Part shown: in pieces, positions 29,573 through 37,508 of the stretch
Layout: every line of letters begins with the position of its first letter
How positions within the stretch are numbered: the stretch's first letter is position 1
Assembly (NCBI GenBank): GCA_001816915.1
Contig: MHCL01000011.1
Coordinates: forward strand, 14,462 to 52,795
Reading direction: 5' to 3'
DNA: 38,334 nt
DNA from: Candidatus Chisholmbacteria bacterium RIFCSPLOWO2_01_FULL_49_14
GTDB lineage: Bacteria > Patescibacteriota > Microgenomatia > UBA1400 > Chisholmbacteraceae
Position numbers and translations under genes: made by a program
The notes under the pieces: generated by a model
Databases searched by the model: none
The model's input: the letters and a program-made list of their open reading frames with translations, nothing else
Told to the model about the DNA's origin: nothing

Positions 29573-31594
29573 TCATGGCTCAAGATCGGCAATCAAATCC
29601 CGCAGCGTCGCTGCCAGTTCAAAATCAAGCTCGTGGGAGGCTTTATTCATCGCGCGCTTGAGACCCAGAACCAGTTTTTTTTTATCCAGTGGAGTGAGAG
29701 AGCTTCTATCAATTTTCGTGATGTCCACCGATTCTTTTTTTGAGAGCTGAATAATGGAAGGCGTTTTTTCTGATTTTTCCTCACGCAGGATGAGCTTCTC
29801 CCGGATCGGTTTGATGATGGAATGCGGTTTGATATCAAACTTGGCATTATACTCAAGCTGGATGTTTCTCCTCCTCGTGACCTCGTCGATTGCCCGGCGC
29901 ATTGATCCGGTGAGCGCATCGGCGTACATGACGACCGTTCCATGCTGGTGGCGGGCGGCCCTGCCCATGGTTTGGATGAGCGATGTTTCCGAACGCAGGA
30001 AGCCTTCTTTGTCGGCATCCAGTATTGCGACCAACGAAACTTCCGGCAGATCGAGGCCTTCACGCAGCAGATTGATGCCGACCAGCACGTCAAATTTGCC
30101 TGCCCGCAAATCGTCAAGGATATCGCTTCGGTCGAGCGTTTCCACATCGCTGTGCAGATACTGCACACGCACGCCTTTTTCCTTTAAAAATTCGCTGAGG
30201 GCTTCGGCGGTACGCTTGGTCAGGGTGGTGACCAGCACGCGCTCGCCCCGTTTGACGCGGAAGCCGATTTCCCTCTCCAGGTCATCGATTTGGTGCTTGG
30301 ACGGCCGAAGCACAATTTGAGGATCAAGAAGCCCGGTCGGTCGGATCAGTTGTTCGACGTGTCGGATTGACTGTTTTTTTTCCCAAGGACCGGGAGTGGC
30401 GGATGTCCCGATCAGGCGTGAGGTCCGGCCGTAAAATTCCTGAAAGGTGAGCGGGCGGTTATCCTGCGCGGCCGGCAGGCGGAAGCCGTACCGGACGAGC
30501 GTTTGCTTGCGTGATTTGTCTCCTTCATACATGCCTCGTATCTGCGGGATCGTGATGTGCGATTCGTCGACAAACACGAGAAAGTCGGGATCGCAGGATT
30601 GAAAATGGTCAAGCAGGGTGAAAGGAGGTTCTCCCGCTCCCCTCCCCTCAAAATACCTGGAATAATTTTCGATGCCGTTGACGTAGCCGAATTCTTTGAT
30701 CATCTCCAAATCATAGGTAACGCGCTGATTGAGCCGATGCGCTTCCAGTTCTTTTCCGCTGCCTTTCAACACACCAACGCGATCTTTCAGGTCTTTGCGG
30801 ATCATTGAGAACGCGTTTTCAAACGTATCTGGATCGGTCATATAGTGTTTCGCAGGATAAAGAACGAAGCTCTCATTCTGTTTGGAGGCCTCCTGAACGA
30901 TGGAATTTCCTGAACGCGGATCAAACCGCGAGATCAATTGAATCCGGTTATCGAGAAATTCAACACGCAATCCATGGTCGTCATACGCCGGCCAAATTTC
31001 CAGGCTGTCACCCCGCAGACGGAAGCCCCCGCGGACAAATTCATACTCGGATCTCGTGTAGCGCAAATCGATCAGGTGCTCCATGACCAGGTTTCGGTCG
31101 ATTTCTTCGCCCTGGGACAGTTTGAGGATATAGCGGCCGTATTCCACGGGCGAGCCGATATTGTAAATGCAGGATACCGAGGCAACGACGATCACGTCTT
31201 TACGGGTCATGAGATGGGTCGTCGTTTGCAACCGCAGTTTATCGATTTCCTCGTTGATATCCGTCTCTTTTTCAATATAGGTATCGGTTTGCGGGATGTA
31301 AGCTTCCGGCTGGTAATAGTCATAATAAGAGACGAAAAAGCTGACGGCGTTGCCGGGAAAGAAATCGCGGAATTCCTGGTACAGCTGCGCGGCGAGGGTT
31401 TTATTGTGGGAGATGACCAAGGTCGGTTTCTGGAGATTGGTAATCACATTGGCCATGGTGAAGGTTTTTCCGCTGCCGGTGACGCCCAGAAGCTCCTGGA
31501 ATTTATCTCCACGACGCAAGCCGTCAGTCAGCGCTTGTATTGCCTGGGGTTGATCGCCGGTTGGTTTGAAATCGGAAACAAGCTTGAATCTCAT
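29573..31594 (-). CDS. uvrB: Excinuclease ABC subunit B (UvrB)
   Basis: 673 aa from the ATG at 31594 (MRFKLVSDFKPTGDQPQAI, the usual family start). Walker A GVTGSGKT (37-44), the beta-hairpin YYDYYQPEAYIPQTDTYIEK, DESH box, and helicase motifs GTSATPG and REGLDLPEVSL. The C-terminal UVR domain (ASHELDFELAATLRDLI) binds UvrC. It verifies damage passed on by UvrA. A TATAAT on the minus strand at 31604-31609 lies so close to this ATG that the message may be almost leaderless, which also argues against the earlier in-frame ATG at 31621. Confidence 0.96.
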   Translation of the reverse strand: MRFKLVSDFKPTGDQPQAIQALTDGLRRGDKFQELLGVTGSGKTFTMANVITNLQKPTLVISHNKTLAAQLYQEFRDFFPGNAVSFFVSYYDYYQPEAYIPQTDTYIEKETDINEEIDKLRLQTTTHLMTRKDVIVVASVSCIYNIGSPVEYGRYILKLSQGEEIDRNLVMEHLIDLRYTRSEYEFVRGGFRLRGDSLEIWPAYDDHGLRVEFLDNRIQLISRFDPRSGNSIVQEASKQNESFVLYPAKHYMTDPDTFENAFSMIRKDLKDRVGVLKGSGKELEAHRLNQRVTYDLEMIKEFGYVNGIENYSRYFEGRGAGEPPFTLLDHFQSCDPDFLVFVDESHITIPQIRGMYEGDKSRKQTLVRYGFRLPAAQDNRPLTFQEFYGRTSRLIGTSATPGPWEKKQSIRHVEQLIRPTGLLDPQIVLRPSKHQIDDLEREIGFRVKRGERVLVTTLTKRTAEALSEFLKEKGVRVQYLHSDVETLDRSDILDDLRAGKFDVLVGINLLREGLDLPEVSLVAILDADKEGFLRSETSLIQTMGRAARHQHGTVVMYADALTGSMRRAIDEVTRRRNIQLEYNAKFDIKPHSIIKPIREKLILREEKSEKTPSIIQLSKKESVDITKIDRSSLTPLDKKKLVLGLKRAMNKASHELDFELAATLRDLIADLEP

Positions 31595-31603
31595 TTTCCA
31601 ACA

Positions 31604-31609
31604 ATTATA
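31604..31609 (-). promoter_or_regulatory. Possible uvrB -10 box
   Basis: TATAAT on the minus strand, 9 bp before the uvrB ATG. No good -35 is seen. Transcription would begin at or just before the start codon. Confidence 0.4.
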
Positions 31610-31632
31610 CCCGTTTTTCATAAAATTCGTGC

Positions 31633-31662
31633 TTGACAGTCGGGAAATGTTTGGGCTAATAT
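31633..31662 (+). promoter_or_regulatory. lexA promoter
   Basis: TTGACA (31633-31638), 18-bp spacer, TAATAT (31657-31662), about 50 nt before the lexA ATG. CCGAA..TTCGG (31688-31707) in the leader is a weak inverted repeat that could be an operator. Confidence 0.7.
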
Positions 31663-31720
31663 GACCCTAATTAAAAGAAAACATATACCGAACGAACAAA
31701 ACTTCGGAGAAAGGAATTCC

Positions 31721-32338
31721 ATGCCGGTAACACTCTATAAACGACAGCGACAGATTGTCGATTTCATTTCCCAATACATTCAAAAACAAGGGTACTCTCC
31801 CACGCTACAGGATATCGCCGATGCGATTGGTGTGTCCTCACTGGCCACGATCCACGAACATTTACAGGCCTTGGTAAAAAAGGGCGTCATCCGCAAATAT
31901 GACGGTGCGGTGCGCGGGATTGAAGTTTTGGATCGCAAATTGGGAAGGATGACGAGCAGCATGGACGTTCCGATCCTGGGATTTATCGCCGCAGGAAGCC
32001 CGATTGAGCCTCATACCGATCCCAATGCCGTCTTCAAAGTCTCGCCGTCGATGGTCAGCGGTAAAGCCAGAGCTTTCGTTCTGCAGGTTAAGGGCGAAAG
32101 CATGATCGAGGAGGGCATATTGGACGGCGATTTCGTCGTCATCGAAGAACAGGAAGAGGTGCGCAACGGCGACATCGTCGTCGCCCTTCTTGAAAACGGT
32201 TTGGCAACTTTAAAACGCTATTTTCAGGAAGCTACCCGCATCCGGCTTGAGCCGGCAAATTCGCAAATGAGCCCGATCTTTGCCAAGAACGTGAAGATTC
32301 AGGGAAAAGTGGTCGGAGTCATTCGCAAATTTCAGTAA
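31721..32338 (+). CDS. lexA: SOS repressor LexA
   Basis: 205 aa. The ATG at 31721 follows AAGGA at good spacing and sits downstream of a clear promoter; an upstream in-frame start falls in the promoter itself. The N-terminal winged helix (YSPTLQDIADAIGVSSLATIHEHL, about 25-48) binds DNA. The C-terminal S24 domain has the self-cleavage bond A91-G92 (GFIAAGSP), S127 (KGESM) and K165 (ATLKR). All catalytic parts are intact, so it should respond to RecA. Divergent from uvrB, it probably controls the uvr genes and itself. Confidence 0.95.
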   Translation: MPVTLYKRQRQIVDFISQYIQKQGYSPTLQDIADAIGVSSLATIHEHLQALVKKGVIRKYDGAVRGIEVLDRKLGRMTSSMDVPILGFIAAGSPIEPHTDPNAVFKVSPSMVSGKARAFVLQVKGESMIEEGILDGDFVVIEEQEEVRNGDIVVALLENGLATLKRYFQEATRIRLEPANSQMSPIFAKNVKIQGKVVGVIRKFQ

Positions 32339-32404
32339 AGAAACAAGAAGAAAGTAATGAGTCCTTCGACTTTGCTCAGGATAAATAGGAAGTAAGGAGT
32401 AATG

Positions 32405-32432
32405 TTTAAGGTTTAAGGTTTAATGTTTAACC
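32405..32432 (+). repeat. Four heptamer repeats
   Basis: TTTAAGG, TTTAAGG, TTTAATG, TTTAACC in tandem in the gap between lexA and the DedA gene. Just upstream, 32362-32381 (TCCTTCGACTTTGCTCAGGA) belongs to the dispersed small repeats. Confidence 0.6.
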
Positions 32433-32448
32433 CTTAAATCTTCAATCT

Positions 32449-33111
32449 TTATCTCTTCTCAGTTTTTCCATGCGATTTTGAATAGGCATGGATTTTTTTG
32501 AGCTTATAGCGGATGTACCAAAGCCCTCCAAGAATCGTGAAGATGGCAATAGCGGTATCGAATTTATGAAACCATGGACCGAGTGTCTGCCAGTTTTCGC
32601 CCAGGATTACCCCGACGTAGGCGAGCACAGCACACCAGATGATCGTACCCAGAAAAGCGTAGGTCAGGAATGAGCGCAGGTTCATCTTGGCAATACCGGC
32701 CGGCAGTGAGATGAAGGTCCTGACGACCGGCAGGAGGCGTGAAAAAAAGGTAATCGCTTCTCCGTGTTTGCGAAACCAGTGCTCGGCTTCATCGAGTTCA
32801 TATTCATGGACGAGCACGAACTTTCCGTACTTGCGTATGAGCGACCGAACCAGCGTTTCTCCGCCGTAGAAACCCACTGCATAGGCAGCCAGAGAACCGG
32901 CGGTACCTCCGATGCCGGCGGATAAGACGACCAGCCAAAAATTCAAGACACCCTGAGAGACGAGGAACCCTGAAAAAGGCATGATGATTTCCGAGGGCAG
33001 CGGGATGGAAGCCGATTCAATCGCCATCGCCAATGCCACTCCCAAGTATCCGAGCGCGGAAATGAGTGAAATGATGAACTTTGCCAGCGGCGCGATGATG
33101 AAATCAATCAT
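32449..33111 (-). CDS. DedA-family membrane protein
   Basis: 220 aa, about five or six hydrophobic segments. The family marks are present: SIPLPSEIIMPFSGFLVSQG near the start and FFSRLLPVVRTFISLPAGIAKM in the middle, with the essential Glu and Arg residues. Such proteins act in lipid-carrier recycling or proton-coupled transport across the inner membrane. The gene follows the oxidoreductase beta subunit by 12 bp on the same strand, so it may be read from the same transcript. Confidence 0.92.
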   Translation of the reverse strand: MIDFIIAPLAKFIISLISALGYLGVALAMAIESASIPLPSEIIMPFSGFLVSQGVLNFWLVVLSAGIGGTAGSLAAYAVGFYGGETLVRSLIRKYGKFVLVHEYELDEAEHWFRKHGEAITFFSRLLPVVRTFISLPAGIAKMNLRSFLTYAFLGTIIWCAVLAYVGVILGENWQTLGPWFHKFDTAIAIFTILGGLWYIRYKLKKIHAYSKSHGKTEKR

Positions 33112-33123
33112 GGCGGATTCTTT

Positions 33124-34026
33124 TTATTGAAAGTCTTTTACCAGTGAAGCAAGGTCCACGGAAGCAATATTTTTGTTAACCAAGGGACCGGTCGCAAGCT
33201 CGCTGACCTGTTGATGATATGCGGGTTTTTCCTCCTTCACGAAGAGTCCGATGGGAAGCTTGTCGCTGCGAGTGGCTTGCTTCCAGGCTTTGAGGCGGTC
33301 GGAAGGATCATGGCCTTCATCTTCGAGTTGTATCATATGCTCCCGGTACCAGTCATAACTTTGCGCGGGATTGAATACTGGACACGGCTGGAGCACGTCG
33401 ATCAACGAAAAGCCGACGTGGTTCAAGCCTTCCGTGATGCGGGATCCGAGTTTGGGAATATTGCCGGCAAATTCCCTGGCTATGAAGGTCGCGTGGTTGG
33501 AGATGGCGATTGCCATGGGATTCATGGGTTCCTCGATTGAGCCCTCGGGAGTTGATTTGGTTTTGATGCCTTTGTCCGTCGTCGGACTCATCTGTCCGGT
33601 CGTCAGGCTATAGCGGTGATTGTCGTGAACAAGAATGCAGATATCATGGTTGCCGCGCATGAGATTGAGGAAGTGGGTTCCGCCTTCGCCGTAACAGCCG
33701 CCGTCCCCGATCACAACCAGGATTTTTAATTCATGATTTGCAAGTTTGGTACCCACGGCGGCAGGCAGCGCCCTGCCATGCAGGGAGTGAAAACCGTAAT
33801 AGGCGTTGAAGTCAGCCATATTTCCGGAACAGCCGACGTCGTAGCAGATGACTGTTTTTTCTTTGGGATATTTGGTTCCTTCAAGACCGAGTTTGATGGC
33901 TCCCCAGATTGCATAGTTTCCGCACCCGGGGCACCAGGTCGGGTGTTTCGGGACCTTGAGGCCCGCGGCCGATCGTCCGTAACGATCCTGAACTTGCGGT
34001 TCTGATTGAGCTCCAGCGGTGGCCAT
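33124..34026 (-). CDS. 2-oxoacid:ferredoxin oxidoreductase, beta subunit
   Basis: 300 aa from the ATG at 34026. WCPGCGN (31-37) and the thiamine-diphosphate motif GDGGCYGEGG..NLMRGN (107-126) define the KorB/PorB family. With the alpha/gamma subunit it oxidises pyruvate or 2-oxoglutarate to the acyl-CoA and passes electrons to ferredoxin. No 4Fe-4S delta subunit is present, as in the two-subunit archaeal type. A TTG at 34041 overlapping the upstream stop is an alternative start; either way the two genes are translationally close. Confidence 0.93.
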   Translation of the reverse strand: MATAGAQSEPQVQDRYGRSAAGLKVPKHPTWCPGCGNYAIWGAIKLGLEGTKYPKEKTVICYDVGCSGNMADFNAYYGFHSLHGRALPAAVGTKLANHELKILVVIGDGGCYGEGGTHFLNLMRGNHDICILVHDNHRYSLTTGQMSPTTDKGIKTKSTPEGSIEEPMNPMAIAISNHATFIAREFAGNIPKLGSRITEGLNHVGFSLIDVLQPCPVFNPAQSYDWYREHMIQLEDEGHDPSDRLKAWKQATRSDKLPIGLFVKEEKPAYHQQVSELATGPLVNKNIASVDLASLVKDFQ

Positions 34027-34037
34027 ATGTTTTAGGC

Positions 34038-35759
34038 TCAAACGAGCTTTTTTACCTCACTGGCAATATCTTCGGCGTAAAACGGCCTGCCGTCATAACG
34101 CCTGATATAGTCATTGATCATCATTCCGGTTTCCTGCGCAATCAGGCGTGCCAGTTGCCCTTGTTTGTTACCTTCTACGACGATCGGGCGACCGTTGCCG
34201 ATGATGTCCTTCACCTGATCTTTGGGAAAAGGCCAGATCCAGGAGAGATTGAGGGTATTCGTGGGAATTCCGTCTTTTTTCAGTAATGTCCTTGCCGCCC
34301 GAATAACGCCTTTTGTCGAACCGAAAGAAACGAGCGTGACCTCGGCTCCTGCCTCCCTTTCCTCATACTGTCGGGGAACTTCAGACCTCATCGCATCGAA
34401 TTTGCGGAAACGCTTATCCATCTGTTCCAGGCGAATGGAGCCCTCTTCCGCGGCCAAACCATACTTATCGTGTTCGTAGCTGTTGGCAATGTAGGTTCCG
34501 CCCGCAGTTCCGGGAATTGTCCGTGGACTGACGCCGTTTTCCGATTCAAGATAGCGGGGGAAAAATCCTGATTCATCCGGTTGCGGATTGCCATTGAATG
34601 CCTGGCGCTTATTTTTAAAAACGGTTGACTCGAGTTTAAACGTCAGACGGCTTTCGGAGAGATATTTGTCGGAAACCAGCATTACCAAGGTTTGATATTT
34701 CTCGGCAAGCTCCAAGGCGATCCTGGTCAGCTCAAAGGCTTCCTGCGCGTCTCCGGGTGTGAGGACGAAGCGCGGAAACTCGTCCTGGCTGGCATTGAGG
34801 ATAAACCCGAGGTCTCCCTGGGCGGTCCAGGTCGGCATCCCCAAAGCAGGTCCGGGGCGCATGCCTTCAAAGACAACCAACGGGAGTTCGGCTATACCCG
34901 CAAGTCCCAAGCCTTCAGTCATATAGCAGAAGCCGCCACCGGAAGTGCCGACCATGGCTCTTGCACCGGCAAACGACGCGCCGCAGGCCATGTTGATGGC
35001 GCTGATTTCATCTTCCGCGTGTTTGACGACGATATTAGTTTGTTTGGCTGTTGCGGAGAGGTAGTGAAGAATTGAGCTTGAAGGGGTCATCGGATAGGCC
35101 GCATAAAACTGCAGGCCTCCCGCAAGCGCCCCAAGACTGATGGCTTCGTTCCCCGTGGCCGTCAGGTACTGTTCAAATGGTCCCTTGTCGATTTGCATGA
35201 TCGGCTTGGCATGCGCTTTGGCGTATTCATAACCGGCAAGAGCGGCGCCCGCATTGAGCTTGACGACCGATTCCCCTTTATCCTGAAAGACAGCGGTGAT
35301 TACCGTGAGCAAAATGTCTAGGCTCATTCCGAAAAAGTAGACCGACGCGCCGAGGATCACGTTGTTAGCCATGAGGCGCTGTCCGCCGGAGTCGATGGCC
35401 AATTTGACCATCGGCAGGTTGAAGACCTGGCAGGGAAGAGCGTAATCGTTGATATCGACCTTGTCATCATCCTGGTCGTAGATGACCAAAGAATCAGAAG
35501 AGAGTTCGTCTTTATGGAACGAGAGCGAGTTGCGGTTTAAGGCAACCAGAACGTCGACCATTTTTCTCTGAGCAAACGCACCGCTCGTGTTGGCGTAGAC
35601 CTGATAGGTGTTGTGGCCGCCGCGGATCAGGGAGGGATATTCGGTATAGTCAAAGATGCTCATACCGTGACGGGCGCAGGTTTTGCTGAAGAGAAGGCCG
35701 GTGGTCATGATTCCTTCACCGGCGAAGCCCGCGACTTTCCAATTGAGCTCGTTTGCCAT
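34038..35759 (-). CDS. 2-oxoacid:ferredoxin oxidoreductase, fused gamma-alpha subunit
   Basis: 573 aa. The gamma domain comes first (AGFAGEGIMTTGLLFSKTCARHG, SLIRGGHNTYQV, about 1-185). The alpha (pyrimidine-binding) domain follows (GNEAISLGALAGGLQFYAAYPMTPSS, EDEISAINMACGASFAGARAM, TSGGGFCYMTEGLGLAG), with the YPMTPSS signature at the CoA/substrate region. The TPP-binding Glu (EDE) is present. It pairs with the beta subunit immediately downstream and sits 2 bp after the acetyl-CoA synthetase gene. Confidence 0.93.
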   Translation of the reverse strand: MANELNWKVAGFAGEGIMTTGLLFSKTCARHGMSIFDYTEYPSLIRGGHNTYQVYANTSGAFAQRKMVDVLVALNRNSLSFHKDELSSDSLVIYDQDDDKVDINDYALPCQVFNLPMVKLAIDSGGQRLMANNVILGASVYFFGMSLDILLTVITAVFQDKGESVVKLNAGAALAGYEYAKAHAKPIMQIDKGPFEQYLTATGNEAISLGALAGGLQFYAAYPMTPSSSILHYLSATAKQTNIVVKHAEDEISAINMACGASFAGARAMVGTSGGGFCYMTEGLGLAGIAELPLVVFEGMRPGPALGMPTWTAQGDLGFILNASQDEFPRFVLTPGDAQEAFELTRIALELAEKYQTLVMLVSDKYLSESRLTFKLESTVFKNKRQAFNGNPQPDESGFFPRYLESENGVSPRTIPGTAGGTYIANSYEHDKYGLAAEEGSIRLEQMDKRFRKFDAMRSEVPRQYEEREAGAEVTLVSFGSTKGVIRAARTLLKKDGIPTNTLNLSWIWPFPKDQVKDIIGNGRPIVVEGNKQGQLARLIAQETGMMINDYIRRYDGRPFYAEDIASEVKKLV

Positions 35760-35761
35760 AA

Positions 35762-37504
35762 CTAAAATTTTTCCAGTGTCGAAGTATCTCCGATCGGCAG
35801 GCCGAGTTCTTGCGCCTTAAGCATTCTGCGCATGATTTTACCGGATCGGGTTTTGGGCAGGTTGTCTTTGAATTCAATTTCGCGCGGGTAGGCGTGGCCG
35901 GCAAGATGATGTTTGATAAAGGATTGGATTTCTTCTTTGAGTTTTTCCGTCGGCTTGATGCCCGGCTTCAACGTGACGAACGCCTTGATGATTTCTCCCC
36001 GCAGCGGGTCGGGTTTTCCGATGACGCCGGCTTCGATGATCGAGGGATGTTCAACGAGCGCGGATTCGACCTCAAAGGGGCCGACCCGTTCTCCGCCCGT
36101 CTTGATGACGTCGTCGGCTCGCCCGATGAACCAGAAATAGCCGTCTTTATCCGTAAACGCCCGGTCTCCCGAGATGTACCAGCCTTTGAGGAAATAACTT
36201 TTGTATTTATTCGGTCTTCTCCAAATTGTCTTCATCATGGAAGGCCAGCCGGGCTTGATGGCCAAATTCCCTTCCTGGTTGGGACCGAGTTCTTTTCCTG
36301 AATCATCGACAATTCCCGCGGTGATGCCGGGCAGCGGCTTGCCCATCGAACCCAATTTAATATCGAGCGCGGGATAATTGGCGATGAGTATCCCACCGGT
36401 TTCGGTTTGCCACCAATTGTCATGAAACGGCAGGCCGAACGTCTTTATTCCCCAGCGTATGGGTTCGGGATTTAAGGGTTCACCGACGCTTGCCAGGTGC
36501 CTGAGGGAAGAAAAATCGTATTTCTCTTTTGGGTTACCTTTGGCGGCGGCCAGCATGCGGATCGCGGTGGGAGCGGTATACCAGACGTTGACACCATAGT
36601 CCTGAATGATCCGGTACCAGATGTCGGGGTCGAAACGGCCGCTGTAGACAACCGAAGATGCTCCGTTGGACCAGGATCCCAAGATTTCATAGGCAATGCC
36701 GGTCACCCAACCGGGATCCGCCGTGCACCAATAGACGTCTTCTTCACGAAGATCAAGAACCCATTTGGCGCTCATGTGCTCGTGAAGAATCGAACGGTGT
36801 GCGTGAATGACGCCTTTGGGCTTTCCGGTCGTCCCTGAGGTGTAGAGCATGAATGCGGGATCCTCGGGATCCATCAGGCGCGCTTCATACTGGTCGGATT
36901 GTTTGGAAAGTTCGTTCTCAAGCGAGAGCACGTGGGCGTGGCCTTCTTTTCTGTCAAGCTTGGAATCAACCAGTAGGATGTTGGTCAGTTCCGGCAGGTT
37001 CTTGAGCACTTTGAGCACCCTGGGCAAAAGTTCGCTGTTGGTCACCACCAGCTTGGCGCTCGAGTTTCCCAGTCTGTCTTCAATGGCCTGCGGGCCGAAG
37101 GCGGAAAACATGGTGCCGGCGATCGAACCCCGCTTGACCGCCCCCAAAAAACCGTAATAGAGCTCGGGAACGCGGGGCAAAAAGAAGAACACCCGGTCGC
37201 CAATTCCGACATCAAAATTGTGGAGGAGATTTGCGAACCTGCTCGAGAGTTTGGCAAGATCGGAAAAGGTAAAACGAAGCTTCTTTTCCTCATCGCCTTC
37301 CCAATAGAGCGCGATTTTATTTTTTCGAAAGTTGACTGCATTGCGGTCAATCGCGTTATAGGCGGCATTGAGCTTTCCGTCGACGTATTCGATTTCCTGC
37401 TGCGCATCCTTCCAGGAGAAAGTCCGGTTTGTCTTTTCGTAGTCCACGAGGTTGGGCGGTTTTTTGAAGTAGTCCTTGGTTTTTTTGTAGATTTGAACTT
37501 TCAT
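35762..37504 (-). CDS. acs: AMP-forming acetyl-CoA synthetase (AcsA-like)
   Basis: 580 aa. Adenylate-forming enzyme: P-loop YTSGTTGKPKG (about 221-231), WWQTETGG, the YISGDRAFTDKDGYFWFIGRADD hinge region, GGERVGPFEVE and the catalytic Lys motif KTRSGKIMRR (about 553-562). It joins acetate (or another short acid) to CoA with ATP to AMP, or could run in reverse. It is immediately followed by the oxidoreductase genes (2 bp gap), so pyruvate, acetyl-CoA and acetate are probably handled as one unit. Length matches Bacillus AcsA. Confidence 0.93.
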   Translation of the reverse strand: MKVQIYKKTKDYFKKPPNLVDYEKTNRTFSWKDAQQEIEYVDGKLNAAYNAIDRNAVNFRKNKIALYWEGDEEKKLRFTFSDLAKLSSRFANLLHNFDVGIGDRVFFFLPRVPELYYGFLGAVKRGSIAGTMFSAFGPQAIEDRLGNSSAKLVVTNSELLPRVLKVLKNLPELTNILLVDSKLDRKEGHAHVLSLENELSKQSDQYEARLMDPEDPAFMLYTSGTTGKPKGVIHAHRSILHEHMSAKWVLDLREEDVYWCTADPGWVTGIAYEILGSWSNGASSVVYSGRFDPDIWYRIIQDYGVNVWYTAPTAIRMLAAAKGNPKEKYDFSSLRHLASVGEPLNPEPIRWGIKTFGLPFHDNWWQTETGGILIANYPALDIKLGSMGKPLPGITAGIVDDSGKELGPNQEGNLAIKPGWPSMMKTIWRRPNKYKSYFLKGWYISGDRAFTDKDGYFWFIGRADDVIKTGGERVGPFEVESALVEHPSIIEAGVIGKPDPLRGEIIKAFVTLKPGIKPTEKLKEEIQSFIKHHLAGHAYPREIEFKDNLPKTRSGKIMRRMLKAQELGLPIGDTSTLEKF

Positions 37505-37508
37505 CGGA

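Noticed and set aside
30938-31636. 232-aa open frame opposite uvrB, and similar long antisense frames opposite uvrA
   Set aside because: These are shadows of the highly conserved uvrB and uvrA coding sequences; no ribosome site or recognisable domain.
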